A stretch of 64,000 bases of DNA, from contig NZ_JAMZEK010000001.1 of the NCBI RefSeq assembly GCF_024158035.1, forward strand, positions 592,001 to 656,000. The letters run 5' to 3'. Source of the DNA: Dyella lutea (GTDB lineage Bacteria; Pseudomonadota; Gammaproteobacteria; Xanthomonadales; Rhodanobacteraceae). Position 1 is the first letter of the stretch; each line of letters opens with the position of its first letter. Positions 17,861-26,737 of the stretch are shown here, one piece after another. The notes beneath the pieces are model-generated. The model saw nothing but the letters and a program-made list of their open reading frames with translations. It was not told the DNA's origin and searched no databases. Both the position numbers and the translations under genes were made by a program.

Positions 17861-18976
17861 CTGACCCGGCCAGGGCCGGCCCGGTCGCCTGCCTCCGCCA
17901 GGCTCGCTTCGGTCGACGCCCTGCGCGGCCCCACCGTTGCCGCGATGCCGCTGGTCGACGATCCCGGCGACGGGGCCACGTGTGCTGGCCGCCGGAGCAT
18001 GCCGAGTGGAAAGGCAGCACGCCGACCGACCTGATCTTCCCGTTCTTCCTGTTCATCGTCGGCGTGTCGATCGCGCTGTCGCTCGGGCACCGGCTGGCGC
18101 GCGGCGACGCGCTTGCCTCGCTGCTGCGGATGGGGTTGGCACGCGCTGCGGATCGTGCCGCTGGGCGTGGCGATCAACCTGTTGGCGGCCTGGCTGCCGC
18201 CCCGCCGCGACATGCGCTGGCCCGGCGTATCGCAGCGGATCGGCGTCTGCTTCGCGGTCGCCGTGGTGCTGGCCATCCACACACCGCGCCGGGCCCGGTG
18301 GGTCTCACTGATCGGCCTGCTCGCCGGCTACGGCTTGCTGCTGCACCTTGACGGCCTGGCCAGGTGGGAAAACCCGGTCGACCGGGTCGATGGTGCCCTG
18401 TTCGGCCGCTACGTATGGGACCGCCATGCGATCACCGGCCAGGTGCACGATCCGGAGGGCCTGCTCAGCACCTTGCATTCCGTCGCCAGCACCCTGCTCG
18501 GTTTCTGCGTCGGCACCTGGCGGCGCGCCGGATCGCGTCGGACCCTGCTGGTAGCCGGTGCGGTGCTGCTCGCCGCCGGTTGGCTGGGCTCGGCGGCGAT
18601 GCCGTCCAACAAGAACCTGGGGACGCCAACTTTCGTGCTGTGGACCGCCGGCTGGGCAATGCTCGCCCTGCTGGCCTGCCACGTACTGATCGATCGGCGC
18701 GGCTGGCCTGCGCTGGGCCGTCGTTCCGGCGTCAACGCCATCGCCGAGTACGCCGGCTCCGCGCTGATGCAGATCCTGCTGCCGGCCAGCGGTCTGCAGC
18801 CGGTGCTCTACCGGCGTGGCTTCGCCGGATGGATCACGCCGCCGGCCGGCCCCTGGGTGGCTTCGCTCGCCTGGGCGATCGCCTTCGTGGCTTTGGTGGG
18901 CGATCGTGTGGGCGATAGACCGCCGTGGGATCCATCTGAAGCCGCAGCCTCGCGGCCACTTGCCATGCGGCGGTAA
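17857..18976 (+). pseudogene. nagX: nagX (DUF5009/HGSNAT-like membrane protein), broken by several frameshifts
   Basis: Remnant of the multi-helix inner-membrane protein that follows hexosaminidase genes in nag loci. The ATG at 17857 overlaps the GH20 stop, but the conserved opening SVDALRGPTVAAM lies one frame over (about 17912-17972). The frame then returns for HAEWKGSTPTDLIFPFFLFI (17996-18055), and shifts again near 18127-18139, after which HALRIVPLGVAINLLAAWLP and the remaining helices run to the stop at 18976. Restoring the usual sequence needs about four small deletions repaired, and two conserved Leu positions read as Pro (RGPTVAAMPLV). This looks like genuine decay, not one sequencing slip. 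NagX function is unsettled in the family. Confidence 0.75.
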
Positions 18977-19019
18977 GGTACGCCGGGTACAAGGCGTGTC
19001 TGCCGCCGGAGTCGCGCCG

Positions 19020-20114
19020 ATGCACCGCCCAGTCCTTCGTGTCTTTCTGCTCGGGATGCTCTCGATGTCCAGCGTGCTCCATGGCGCCGAACCGCCGTTG
19101 GCCAAGCGGGTCCTGGTGATCGGCCATCGCGGCGCCAGTGCGTTGCGGCCGGAGCACACCCTGGCCTCCTACGCCCGGGCGATTGCCGACGGCGCCGATT
19201 TCATCGAGCCGGACCTAGTGATGACCCGGGACGGTGTGATGGTGGCCCGCCACGAGAACGCCATCGGCGGCACCACCGACGTGGCCGATCATCCGGAGTT
19301 CGCCGGCCGTCGGACCACCCGGGTCATCGACGGCCATCGCGTCACCGACTGGTTCACCGAGGACTTCACCCTCGCCGAGTTGAAGACCCTGCGCGCCCGC
19401 GAACGCCTGCCGGAGCTGCGCGGCACCGCATACGACGGCCAGTTCCAGATCCCCACGCTGGACGAGATCATCGATTTCACCGCCGCCGAGTCGGCCGCGC
19501 TGGGTCGCCCGATCGGGCTGATCCCGGAGATCAAGCACGGTACCTGGTTCCGCGGCATCGGCCTGCCGATGGAGGACAAGCTGTTCGCCACGCTGGAGGC
19601 GCACGCATACACGCGCAGCGCACCGGTGGAGATCCAGTCGTTCGAGATCGGCAACCTGAAGTATCTGCGCGGGAAACTCGGCCACGCACATCCGAACATC
19701 CGCCTGCTGCAGCTGATCGACGACCCGGATGTGCGCCCCGGCGACGTGCTCGCCGCCGGCGGCGAACTCACCTATGCACAGATGATCACGCCAGCCGGGC
19801 TCGCGGCGATCGCCCGCTATGCCGATGCGATCGGGCCCGGCTACCAGGCGATCATTCCGTACACCGCCGATGGCCAACTGGGCAGCCCCACCGCGCTGGT
19901 CCGCAATGCGCACGCGGTGGGGCTGGAGGTGCACGCCTACACCTTCCGCCCGGAAAACACCTTCCTGGCGAAGGCGTTCTGGGAGGGCGACCACCCGAAC
20001 ACGCTCAGCGCCCGCGGCATGGTCGCCGAGCTCAAGGTCTATCTGGCCGCCGGCATCGATGCCTTCTTCACCGACGACCCGGCGCTGGGTCGCGAGGCGG
20101 TGGACACGCGCTGA
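19020..20114 (+). CDS. glpQ: periplasmic glycerophosphodiester phosphodiesterase
   Basis: Hydrolyses glycerophosphodiesters to glycerol-3-phosphate and an alcohol. The 364-residue protein has a signal peptide (about 1-22, ending LHG-AE) and the GDPD TIM barrel: VIGHRGASALRPEHT (His36, Arg37, Glu45), FIEPDLVMTRDGVMVARHE for the calcium/catalytic site, and EIKHGTWF. Length is near E. coli GlpQ (358). The start at 19020 gives the signal peptide. With the next TonB receptor and phospholipase C it forms an apparent set for releasing phosphorus from lipids. Confidence 0.9.
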   Translation: MHRPVLRVFLLGMLSMSSVLHGAEPPLAKRVLVIGHRGASALRPEHTLASYARAIADGADFIEPDLVMTRDGVMVARHENAIGGTTDVADHPEFAGRRTTRVIDGHRVTDWFTEDFTLAELKTLRARERLPELRGTAYDGQFQIPTLDEIIDFTAAESAALGRPIGLIPEIKHGTWFRGIGLPMEDKLFATLEAHAYTRSAPVEIQSFEIGNLKYLRGKLGHAHPNIRLLQLIDDPDVRPGDVLAAGGELTYAQMITPAGLAAIARYADAIGPGYQAIIPYTADGQLGSPTALVRNAHAVGLEVHAYTFRPENTFLAKAFWEGDHPNTLSARGMVAELKVYLAAGIDAFFTDDPALGREAVDTR

Positions 20115-20178
20115 TCGCGCGCGGCGCGAGCCGCCATGTGACAGTTGTGTTTAGACGTCCGTTCTTGCGTACACACGG

Positions 20179-20196
20179 ATGTAAACGAATCTTCAC
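20179..20196 (+). promoter_or_regulatory. weak Pho-box-like site before the second TonB receptor
   Basis: ATGTAAA and TCTTCAC are seven-base elements with a four-base spacer (CGAA), giving the 11-base period of a Pho box but with several mismatches to CTGTCAT. A single good half-site CTGTCAC also lies on the minus strand at 20135-20141. It sits about 110 bases upstream of the receptor start. Tentative. Confidence 0.3.
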
Positions 20197-20303
20197 GGGC
20201 GGCGCCCATGCTTCCCGCGATCCGCCCCACGGCGGCGGTCGTTCACCCCCATCTCCCAAGTTGGCGGCAGGTCCCCGGACCTGCGCGCCGAGGATGCCTA
20301 CGC

Positions 20304-22616
20304 ATGTCTTCCCGCTTTCCGCTACGCCGCACCGGCCTCGCGCTGGCCCTGTTCGCCGTCCTGCATGGCAACGTCTTCGCCGCCGATGCCCCCGTCGCCG
20401 CACCGGCCGATGCGCCGGCCGCCGACAACGCCAAGCAGCTGCAGACGATCTCGGTGGTCGCCACCGGCGAAACGCGCCAGGTGCAGACCATCGGCAGCGA
20501 GGACATCAAGGCCGCCACGCCCGGCACCAGCGCGCTGAAGGTGCTCAACGAGCTGCCCGGCGTGAACTTCCAGTCGTCCGATCCCTGGGGTGCCTACGAG
20601 TGGTCCACCACGATCAGCCTGCACGGCTTCGACCAGAGCCGCCTCGGCTTCACGCTGGACAATATCCCGCTGGGCAACATGGCCTACGGCGTCACCAACG
20701 GCCTGCAGGTGACCCGCGCGATCAGCTCGGACAACATCGCCTCGGTGCAGCTGGCGCAGGGCGCCGGCGCGCTGGGCACGCCGTCCAGTTCCAACCTCGG
20801 TGGCACCGTTCAGTTCTACTCCGCCGATCCGGAGGCGAAGGCCGGCGCGCGCGTCGACCAGGCGATCGGCTCGGACAACACCCGCCGCACCTACGTGCGC
20901 CTGGATACCGGCGATTTCCACGGCCTGTCCACGTACGTGTCCTACAACCACGCCAACACCGACAAGTGGAAGGGCTACGGTTCGCAGCGCTCCAACCAGG
21001 TCAACCTGAAGTCGGTCTACCAGTGGGGCGAGGGCAACCGCATCAGCCTGTTCGTCGACAGCTCCAAGCGCAAGGAATACGACTACCAGGACCTGTCGCT
21101 GACGAGCCAGCGCGTGCTGGGCTGGAACTTCGACTACTACCAGCCGGACTGGAGCAAGGCGGTGCAGGCGGCGACCGCCTACCAGGCCACCGGCCAATAC
21201 AACGGCGTGGCCAACGGCTACCCGAGCGAGCTGGCCGGCCTGCCCGCCGACTACGACTGGCTGGACGCCAACTACTACGCCGGCGGCGGCATCCGCCACG
21301 ACAACCTGGCCGGGCTCAGCGGCAGCTTCACCCTCGGCGAGAACCTGACCTGGAACCTGGGCACCTACTATCACGGCGACCGCGGCGAAGGTCAGTGGAC
21401 CACGCCGTACACGCCGTCGCCGGCTACCGGCGTGCCACTGGCCCTGCGCACCACCGACTACGGCCTGGACCGCTACGGCCTGACCAGCTCGGTGCAGTAC
21501 ACGCTGGGCAACAACGACATCGAAGTGGGCGTGTGGGGCGAAAACTCGAAGAACAACATCGAGCGCAACTATTTCAACCTCGCCGGCGCCTACACCGGCC
21601 TGTGGACCATCTACGACGGGCAGACGCCGTTCTACCGCGCTTTCCTGCAGCACTACACCTACAACACGCGGATGGTCTACGCCGAGGACACCCTGCACCT
21701 GATGGACGGCCGGCTGACCGTGAATTTCGGCGCCAAGTCGCTGCGCTCCACCACCACCTCGGCCTCGCGGGTGCCGACCGGTGCCTACGCGCAGGGAAGC
21801 ATCAAGGCCAGCGACGGCTTCCTGCCGCAGGCCGGCGTGGACTACCGCATCGACGACTTCCAGGACGTCTACGCCTCGTACAGCAAGAACATCAACGCCT
21901 ATGGCGCGCTGCCGTTCTCCACCTCGCAGGCGGCGTTCGACGCCAGCAAGGGCACGCTCAAGCCGGAAGGCTCGCAGACGCTGGAAGCGGGCTACCGCGT
22001 GCGCGGCGCCACCTATGAAGCGGCGGCCGACCTGTACTACACGCGCTTCACCAACCGCCTGCTGCAGACCACGCCGTGCTCGGCCGTGCAGACCTGCGCC
22101 AGCCAGCTCAACAACGTCGGCAGCGTGGACAGCCGCGGCGTCGACCTGTCGCTGATCTGGCGCCCGCTGGACGGCATGCGCTGGCTCAACACGCTGTCCT
22201 ACGGCAGCACCAAGTACCAGGACGACTACCTCAACGGCGGCGTGGTCGCGACCAAGGGCAAGTACGTGGTCGGCATCCCCAGCTGGATGTTCACCTCGGG
22301 CCTGAGCTATGGCGTGGGCGGCTGGAACTTCACCGTCGACGGCAAGTTCACCGGCAAGCGCTACATCACCTACACCAATGACTCGTTCGTGCCCTCGTAC
22401 TGGCTGTTCAACGCCGGCGCGAGCTACGACTTCGGCGCGATGGCGGGCCTGAGCGACCTGCGCCTGGCGCTCAATGTGACCAACCTGACCGGCAAGCACT
22501 ACTTCGCCACCACCGGCACCAACGGCTATGTCGCAGCCGACCCCAACGGCTACAACCAGACCCTGCAGGCCGGTGCGCCGCGCCAGGTGTTCTTCAACGT
22601 CAGCGCAAAGTTCTGA
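20304..22616 (+). CDS. TonB-dependent receptor in the organophosphate cluster
   Basis: A 770-residue outer-membrane receptor with signal peptide (about 1-25, ending VFA-AD), TonB-box-like LQTISVVAT near residue 44, plug motifs LKVLNELPGVNFQSSDPWGA and SSNLGGTVQFYS, and a beta-barrel ending RQVFFNVSAKF with the terminal Phe. Start at 20304 was chosen because it begins the signal peptide; the longer upstream frame is not protein-like. It stands between a glycerophosphodiesterase and a phospholipase C, so a phosphorylated organic compound is a reasonable but unproven substrate; a siderophore remains possible. Confidence 0.85.
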   Translation: MSSRFPLRRTGLALALFAVLHGNVFAADAPVAAPADAPAADNAKQLQTISVVATGETRQVQTIGSEDIKAATPGTSALKVLNELPGVNFQSSDPWGAYEWSTTISLHGFDQSRLGFTLDNIPLGNMAYGVTNGLQVTRAISSDNIASVQLAQGAGALGTPSSSNLGGTVQFYSADPEAKAGARVDQAIGSDNTRRTYVRLDTGDFHGLSTYVSYNHANTDKWKGYGSQRSNQVNLKSVYQWGEGNRISLFVDSSKRKEYDYQDLSLTSQRVLGWNFDYYQPDWSKAVQAATAYQATGQYNGVANGYPSELAGLPADYDWLDANYYAGGGIRHDNLAGLSGSFTLGENLTWNLGTYYHGDRGEGQWTTPYTPSPATGVPLALRTTDYGLDRYGLTSSVQYTLGNNDIEVGVWGENSKNNIERNYFNLAGAYTGLWTIYDGQTPFYRAFLQHYTYNTRMVYAEDTLHLMDGRLTVNFGAKSLRSTTTSASRVPTGAYAQGSIKASDGFLPQAGVDYRIDDFQDVYASYSKNINAYGALPFSTSQAAFDASKGTLKPEGSQTLEAGYRVRGATYEAAADLYYTRFTNRLLQTTPCSAVQTCASQLNNVGSVDSRGVDLSLIWRPLDGMRWLNTLSYGSTKYQDDYLNGGVVATKGKYVVGIPSWMFTSGLSYGVGGWNFTVDGKFTGKRYITYTNDSFVPSYWLFNAGASYDFGAMAGLSDLRLALNVTNLTGKHYFATTGTNGYVAADPNGYNQTLQAGAPRQVFFNVSAKF

Positions 22617-22625
22617 TGACCGTCG

Positions 22626-22662
22626 CCGCGTCCGCCGCCTGCATGCATGGCGGCGGACGCGG
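22626..22662. terminator. perfect 14-base-pair hairpin after the TonB receptor
   Basis: CCGCGTCCGCCGCC pairs perfectly with GGCGGCGGACGCGG around the nine-base loop TGCATGCAT, itself containing the palindrome GCATGC. It begins nine bases after the receptor stop. No T-run follows, so it may be a terminator needing other factors, an mRNA-stabilising structure, or an attenuator ahead of the phospholipase gene. Confidence 0.55.
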
Positions 22663-22666
22663 CGCG

Positions 22667-22684
22667 TTGGAACACCGTTGTCAC
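22667..22684 (+). promoter_or_regulatory. candidate Pho box before the phospholipase C gene
   Basis: TTGGAAC-ACCG-TTGTCAC has the two seven-base elements and four-base spacer of a Pho box; a poorer third element CTGCGCA follows at the same 11-base period (22689). It is 89 bases upstream of the ATG at 22773, leaving room for a -10 box and leader. Confidence 0.45.
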
Positions 22685-22772
22685 ATCGCTGCGCAAGCCT
22701 GTCCGCATTCCCAACCTCCCCGTCGGCGGTCACGGCCTGCGCGACGGCTTCATGCGTCTATCGAGATTTCCG

Positions 22773-25196
22773 ATGAAACGTCGTCTGCTGCCGCTGGCCC
22801 TGATGCTTGCACTCACCGCGTGCCACCACGACACGCCGTCCACGACCGGCAAGGTCCACGTCACGCTCGATGGCGTGGTCGGCGGCGCAGTGCCGGTGGC
22901 AGGCGTGCCGGTCACGGTCACCGATCATGCCGGCCGGCACACCGTGTCCGCGGTGACCAATGCACGCGGTCATTACTCGCTGGTGGTCGAAGGCAGCGGT
23001 CCGTTCGTGCTCACCGTGCCGGCGGCCGGCGGCGATGGCGCACCAGTCACCTGGTCGGCGGCTTTCGTCCCGACGACCGGGCAGGCGCAGGCGGTGGTGA
23101 ACATCAGTCCGGTCACCACGCTGGTCGCCCAGCGCGCGTTGGCCGGCGTGCCTCAGGGCGCACCCGCGGCAGCGCAGATGGCCGGGCTGACCCACGCCCG
23201 CGTCACCACCGCCGCGAAGGAGGTCGCCGGCGTGCTGGCGCCGCTCTATACCGCGTTCCAGGTGCCCGCTGCGCAGGCGGCGGACCCGGCTGCTGCGGCG
23301 GACTTCCAGGTCGGCGCCGACACGCCGCTGGCCCGGCTGCTCTCCGTGGTGCACTTCGACCTGCCCGCGGGCGCGGTCAGCGTCGGCAGCGATGCCGACC
23401 GCGCGGTGGTGTCGATCCCCGCGCACGGCGCGCTCTCCGCCGTCGTGCCGACGACGGCGGCGACCTCGGCGCTGGCGCTGGCGAACGGTCCGACCACCAC
23501 GCCGATCCGGCACGTGATCGTGGTGATCGGCGAGAACCAGACCTTCGACGGCCTGTTCGGCGGTTACGCGCCGCCGAAGGGGCAGACGGTGGAGAACCTG
23601 CTCTCCGAGGGCATCATCAACGCCGACGGCACGCCGGGTCCGCACTTCGCGCTGGCCGCGCAGAGCCAGGGCAAGCTGCAAACCGGCTACACCCTGCAGC
23701 CCGAGCGCGCCGCTCCGTACGCCACGCTGCCGCAGCCGCAACAGATCGGCGAGATGAACCCGGTGACCTTCCAGGCCGCCGGCGGCCTGCCCGACAAGCG
23801 CTTTCCCGCCGACCTGCCGAACGGTCCGTTCCAGATCACCCGCTACGTGCCCTACATCAATGCCGACAAGAGCGGCCTGGACGCGGCAGTGCGCACCGGC
23901 GACCCGGTGCACCGCTTCTTCCAGATGTGGCAGCAGACCGGCGGCGACAACCACCGGCTGGACATGTTCACCTGGGTGGCCGACAGCACCGGGCAGGGCG
24001 GCGATACCAAGGGCGTGAGCCCGGCCAACCCGGCACAGGGCGGCGAGCTGATGGGCTTCATGAACATGTCCGCCGGCGATGCGCCGCTGTTCGACGCGCT
24101 GGCGAAGCAGTACGCGCTGAGCGACAACTACCACCAGTCGATCATGGGCGGCACCGGCGACAACTTCTTCGCCATCGCCACCGCCGACGTGCCGTTCTTC
24201 AACCGCGACGGCAAACCGGCGATGCCGCCGGCCAACCAGATCGAGAATCCGGAGCCGATGCCGGGCACGGCCAACTTCTACACCCGCGACGGCTACGAGG
24301 GCGGCTCGTACGTGAACTGCGCCGACCCGAAGCAACCGGGCGTGGCGCCGATCCTGGCCTTCCTCGCCGAGCGCCACATCCCCAGCAAGTGCGCGCCGGA
24401 CACCTACTACCTGGTGAACAACTACAACCCCGGCTACGACATGGACGGCAAGCCGCAGCCGATCGGCCCGGACAACTACAACTACCCGCCGCAGACCGTT
24501 CCGACCATCGCCGAGGCGCTGGCGCAAAAGGGCGTGAGCTGGAAGTGGTACACCGGCGGGCGCGATGCGGCCGACGTCGCCGCCGAAGCCGCCGCGTACC
24601 ACGTGCCGGTCGCCAGGGCGCAGATGCTCCAGTACAACAACATCGGCGATCCGTTGGCGGCGTCGGCCAAGGTGATGGGTGACCCGGCGCTGAAGTCCGG
24701 CCTGGCCGGCCTGGCCACGTTCGACGCCGACATCGCCCACCACACCCTGCCGGCAGTGTCCTTCGTGGTGCCGAAGAACCTCGACAGCGGACACCCGGGC
24801 TACTCCGCGCCGGCCAGCTACGAGGCCTTCCTCAAGACCCTGCTGGCCAAGGTGCAGGCCGATCCCGAGTTGTGGGCGCATACCGCGATCCTGATCACCA
24901 CCGACGAAGGCGGCGGCCACTTCGACACCGGCTACATCCAGAGCGTGGATTTCTTCGGCGACGGCCCGCGCATCTCGATGCTCGCCGTGTCGCCCTATGC
25001 GCGCAAGGGCGTGGTGGACCATGCCTACCAGGATCACGCCTCGATCCTGAAATTCATCGAGCGCAACTGGCGCCTGTCGCCGCTGTCGCCGCGAAGCCGC
25101 GACAACATGCCCAACCCGGTCGTGACGCCCGCCAAGCCGTACCAGCCGATCAACGGGCCGGCGGTGGGTGACCTGATGTCGATGTTCCAGTTCTGA
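22773..25196 (+). CDS. phospholipase C/phosphoesterase-family lipoprotein
   Basis: An 807-residue protein of the bacterial phosphoesterase family (PF04185: phospholipase C and acid phosphatase). The start at 22773 gives a lipoprotein signal with lipobox LTAC (Cys17). Residues about 25-100 form a carboxypeptidase-regulatory-like beta domain (GVPVTVTDHAGRHTVSAVTN). The catalytic domain opens with HVIVVIGENQTFDGLFGGY (from His247) and includes DNYHQSIMGGTGDNFF, VSFVVPKNLDSGHPG and ILITTDEGGGHFD. Most family members use Tat export; this one appears to be a Sec lipoprotein. Likely cleaves phospholipids or phosphodiesters at the cell surface. A Pho-box candidate lies upstream. Confidence 0.85.
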   Translation: MKRRLLPLALMLALTACHHDTPSTTGKVHVTLDGVVGGAVPVAGVPVTVTDHAGRHTVSAVTNARGHYSLVVEGSGPFVLTVPAAGGDGAPVTWSAAFVPTTGQAQAVVNISPVTTLVAQRALAGVPQGAPAAAQMAGLTHARVTTAAKEVAGVLAPLYTAFQVPAAQAADPAAAADFQVGADTPLARLLSVVHFDLPAGAVSVGSDADRAVVSIPAHGALSAVVPTTAATSALALANGPTTTPIRHVIVVIGENQTFDGLFGGYAPPKGQTVENLLSEGIINADGTPGPHFALAAQSQGKLQTGYTLQPERAAPYATLPQPQQIGEMNPVTFQAAGGLPDKRFPADLPNGPFQITRYVPYINADKSGLDAAVRTGDPVHRFFQMWQQTGGDNHRLDMFTWVADSTGQGGDTKGVSPANPAQGGELMGFMNMSAGDAPLFDALAKQYALSDNYHQSIMGGTGDNFFAIATADVPFFNRDGKPAMPPANQIENPEPMPGTANFYTRDGYEGGSYVNCADPKQPGVAPILAFLAERHIPSKCAPDTYYLVNNYNPGYDMDGKPQPIGPDNYNYPPQTVPTIAEALAQKGVSWKWYTGGRDAADVAAEAAAYHVPVARAQMLQYNNIGDPLAASAKVMGDPALKSGLAGLATFDADIAHHTLPAVSFVVPKNLDSGHPGYSAPASYEAFLKTLLAKVQADPELWAHTAILITTDEGGGHFDTGYIQSVDFFGDGPRISMLAVSPYARKGVVDHAYQDHASILKFIERNWRLSPLSPRSRDNMPNPVVTPAKPYQPINGPAVGDLMSMFQF

Positions 25197-25239
25197 TCCG
25201 AACGACCGACGGCGACACTCCGCCGTCGGCTGGCCCGCG

Positions 25240-26619
25240 ATGCGCTGTTTCTCCGACACCTGGCTCGGTCCGCGTGCCGTCGTTGCCCTCGCGGTGGCGG
25301 CGGTGATCGCGTGCGTCGGCGGCGGTTGGTCGGTCGTCGCCGCGCGCCGTCCGGTGGACACTACGCCGGCCGACGCGGCGATCCGCCAGTGGGTGCGTTA
25401 TCCATCGATAGCCGACCATCTGAGTCCGCAGGCCGAGCTCGGCAAAAGGCTCTTCTTCGATACCACTCTGTCCGCCTCGAAGCGGATGTCCTGCGCCAGC
25501 TGCCACAGCCTCGCGCATGCCTACGGCCCGCCGAACGGGCGCGCCGTGCAGCTGGGTGGACTACACCTCGATCGCCCCGGCACCCGTGCCGTGCCCTCGC
25601 TGCGTTACCTCGATCACACGCCGCTGTTCAGCCTCGATGCCTTCACGCCGGGCTCGGAGGATGCCGAGTACGAAGGCCCGCGCGGCGGTTTCACCCGCGA
25701 TGGCCGCGCTGCTTCGCGCCAGCAGCAGGCGGCGATCCCACTGCTGGACCGCAACGAGATGGCCAATGCCGATCCGCAGACCGTCGTCGCGGCGGTGCGC
25801 GACGGTCCGCATGCTGCGATGTTCCGCCAGGTCTTCGGCGCCGATGTGTTCGCCCATCCGGCGCAGGCGTTTGCCGACGTCGGCGCGGCACTGGCGGCGT
25901 TCCAGCGCGAGGACCCGAGCTTCCATCCCTACACCAGCAAGTTCGACGCGGTGATGTCCGGCCACGCCCGCTTCACCGCGCAGGAGCTGCGCGGCTACGC
26001 GCTGTTCAACAATCCGCGCAAGGGCAACTGCGCGTCCTGCCATATCGACGTGCCGGGGCCGGGGGGCCGTCCCGCGCCCTTCACCGACTTCGCCTACGCC
26101 GCGCTGGGTGTGCCGCGCAATCCGGCGATCCCGGCCAACCGCGATCCGCATCACGTCGATCTCGGCCTGTGCGGACCCTATCGCCGCGACCTGCGCGGGC
26201 AGGCGCGCTACTGCGGCATGTTCAAGACGCCGACGCTGCGCAATGTGGCCACCCGGCGGGTGTTCTTCCACAACGGCGTGTTCCACTCGCTCCGCGACGT
26301 GGTGGCGTTCTACGTGCAGCGCGACACCGACCCGCGCCGGTGGTATCCGGTAGTGCATGGCAAAGCAGTCGCCTACGACGATCTGCCGCCACGCGATCGC
26401 GGCAACGTCGACCATGCCGATGCACCGATGGACCGCCGCCCGCGCGACCCGCCAGCGCTGGACGCGCAGGAGATCGCCGAGGTCTTAGCCTTCCTCCGCA
26501 CGCTGGACGATGGTTATTCCGCCAACGCTGGTGGGCCGGCGCTGCGCGCCGATGCAACCATGGCCGGTGGCGCGAGCGGCAGCAGGCACGGCGCAGCTGG
26601 AGTTGATTCGCCGAGGTGA
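25240..26619 (+). CDS. dihaem cytochrome-c peroxidase/MauG family protein
   Basis: A 459-residue periplasmic dihaem protein of the CcpA/MauG superfamily. One hydrophobic segment (about residues 13-35) acts as signal anchor. The two haem-binding motifs are CASCH at residues 85-89 and CASCH at 264-268; LGKRLFFDTTLSASKRMSC before the first haem is the family hallmark. Function may be hydrogen peroxide reduction or MauG-like oxidation; the extended C-terminus and neighbours do not settle it. The gene begins 43 bases after the phospholipase stop on the same strand and may be co-transcribed with it. Confidence 0.85.
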   Translation: MRCFSDTWLGPRAVVALAVAAVIACVGGGWSVVAARRPVDTTPADAAIRQWVRYPSIADHLSPQAELGKRLFFDTTLSASKRMSCASCHSLAHAYGPPNGRAVQLGGLHLDRPGTRAVPSLRYLDHTPLFSLDAFTPGSEDAEYEGPRGGFTRDGRAASRQQQAAIPLLDRNEMANADPQTVVAAVRDGPHAAMFRQVFGADVFAHPAQAFADVGAALAAFQREDPSFHPYTSKFDAVMSGHARFTAQELRGYALFNNPRKGNCASCHIDVPGPGGRPAPFTDFAYAALGVPRNPAIPANRDPHHVDLGLCGPYRRDLRGQARYCGMFKTPTLRNVATRRVFFHNGVFHSLRDVVAFYVQRDTDPRRWYPVVHGKAVAYDDLPPRDRGNVDHADAPMDRRPRDPPALDAQEIAEVLAFLRTLDDGYSANAGGPALRADATMAGGASGSRHGAAGVDSPR

Positions 26620-26737
26620 TTCTGCGGTCGCGCGATACCGCCGGGGGGTGTATCTGCGCTCGCCGGCAACGCAACGAACCCCGGGGCCAGCCGTTGCGTC
26701 ACTATGATCGGCAGGCCCCGCCACACGGATACCCGGC

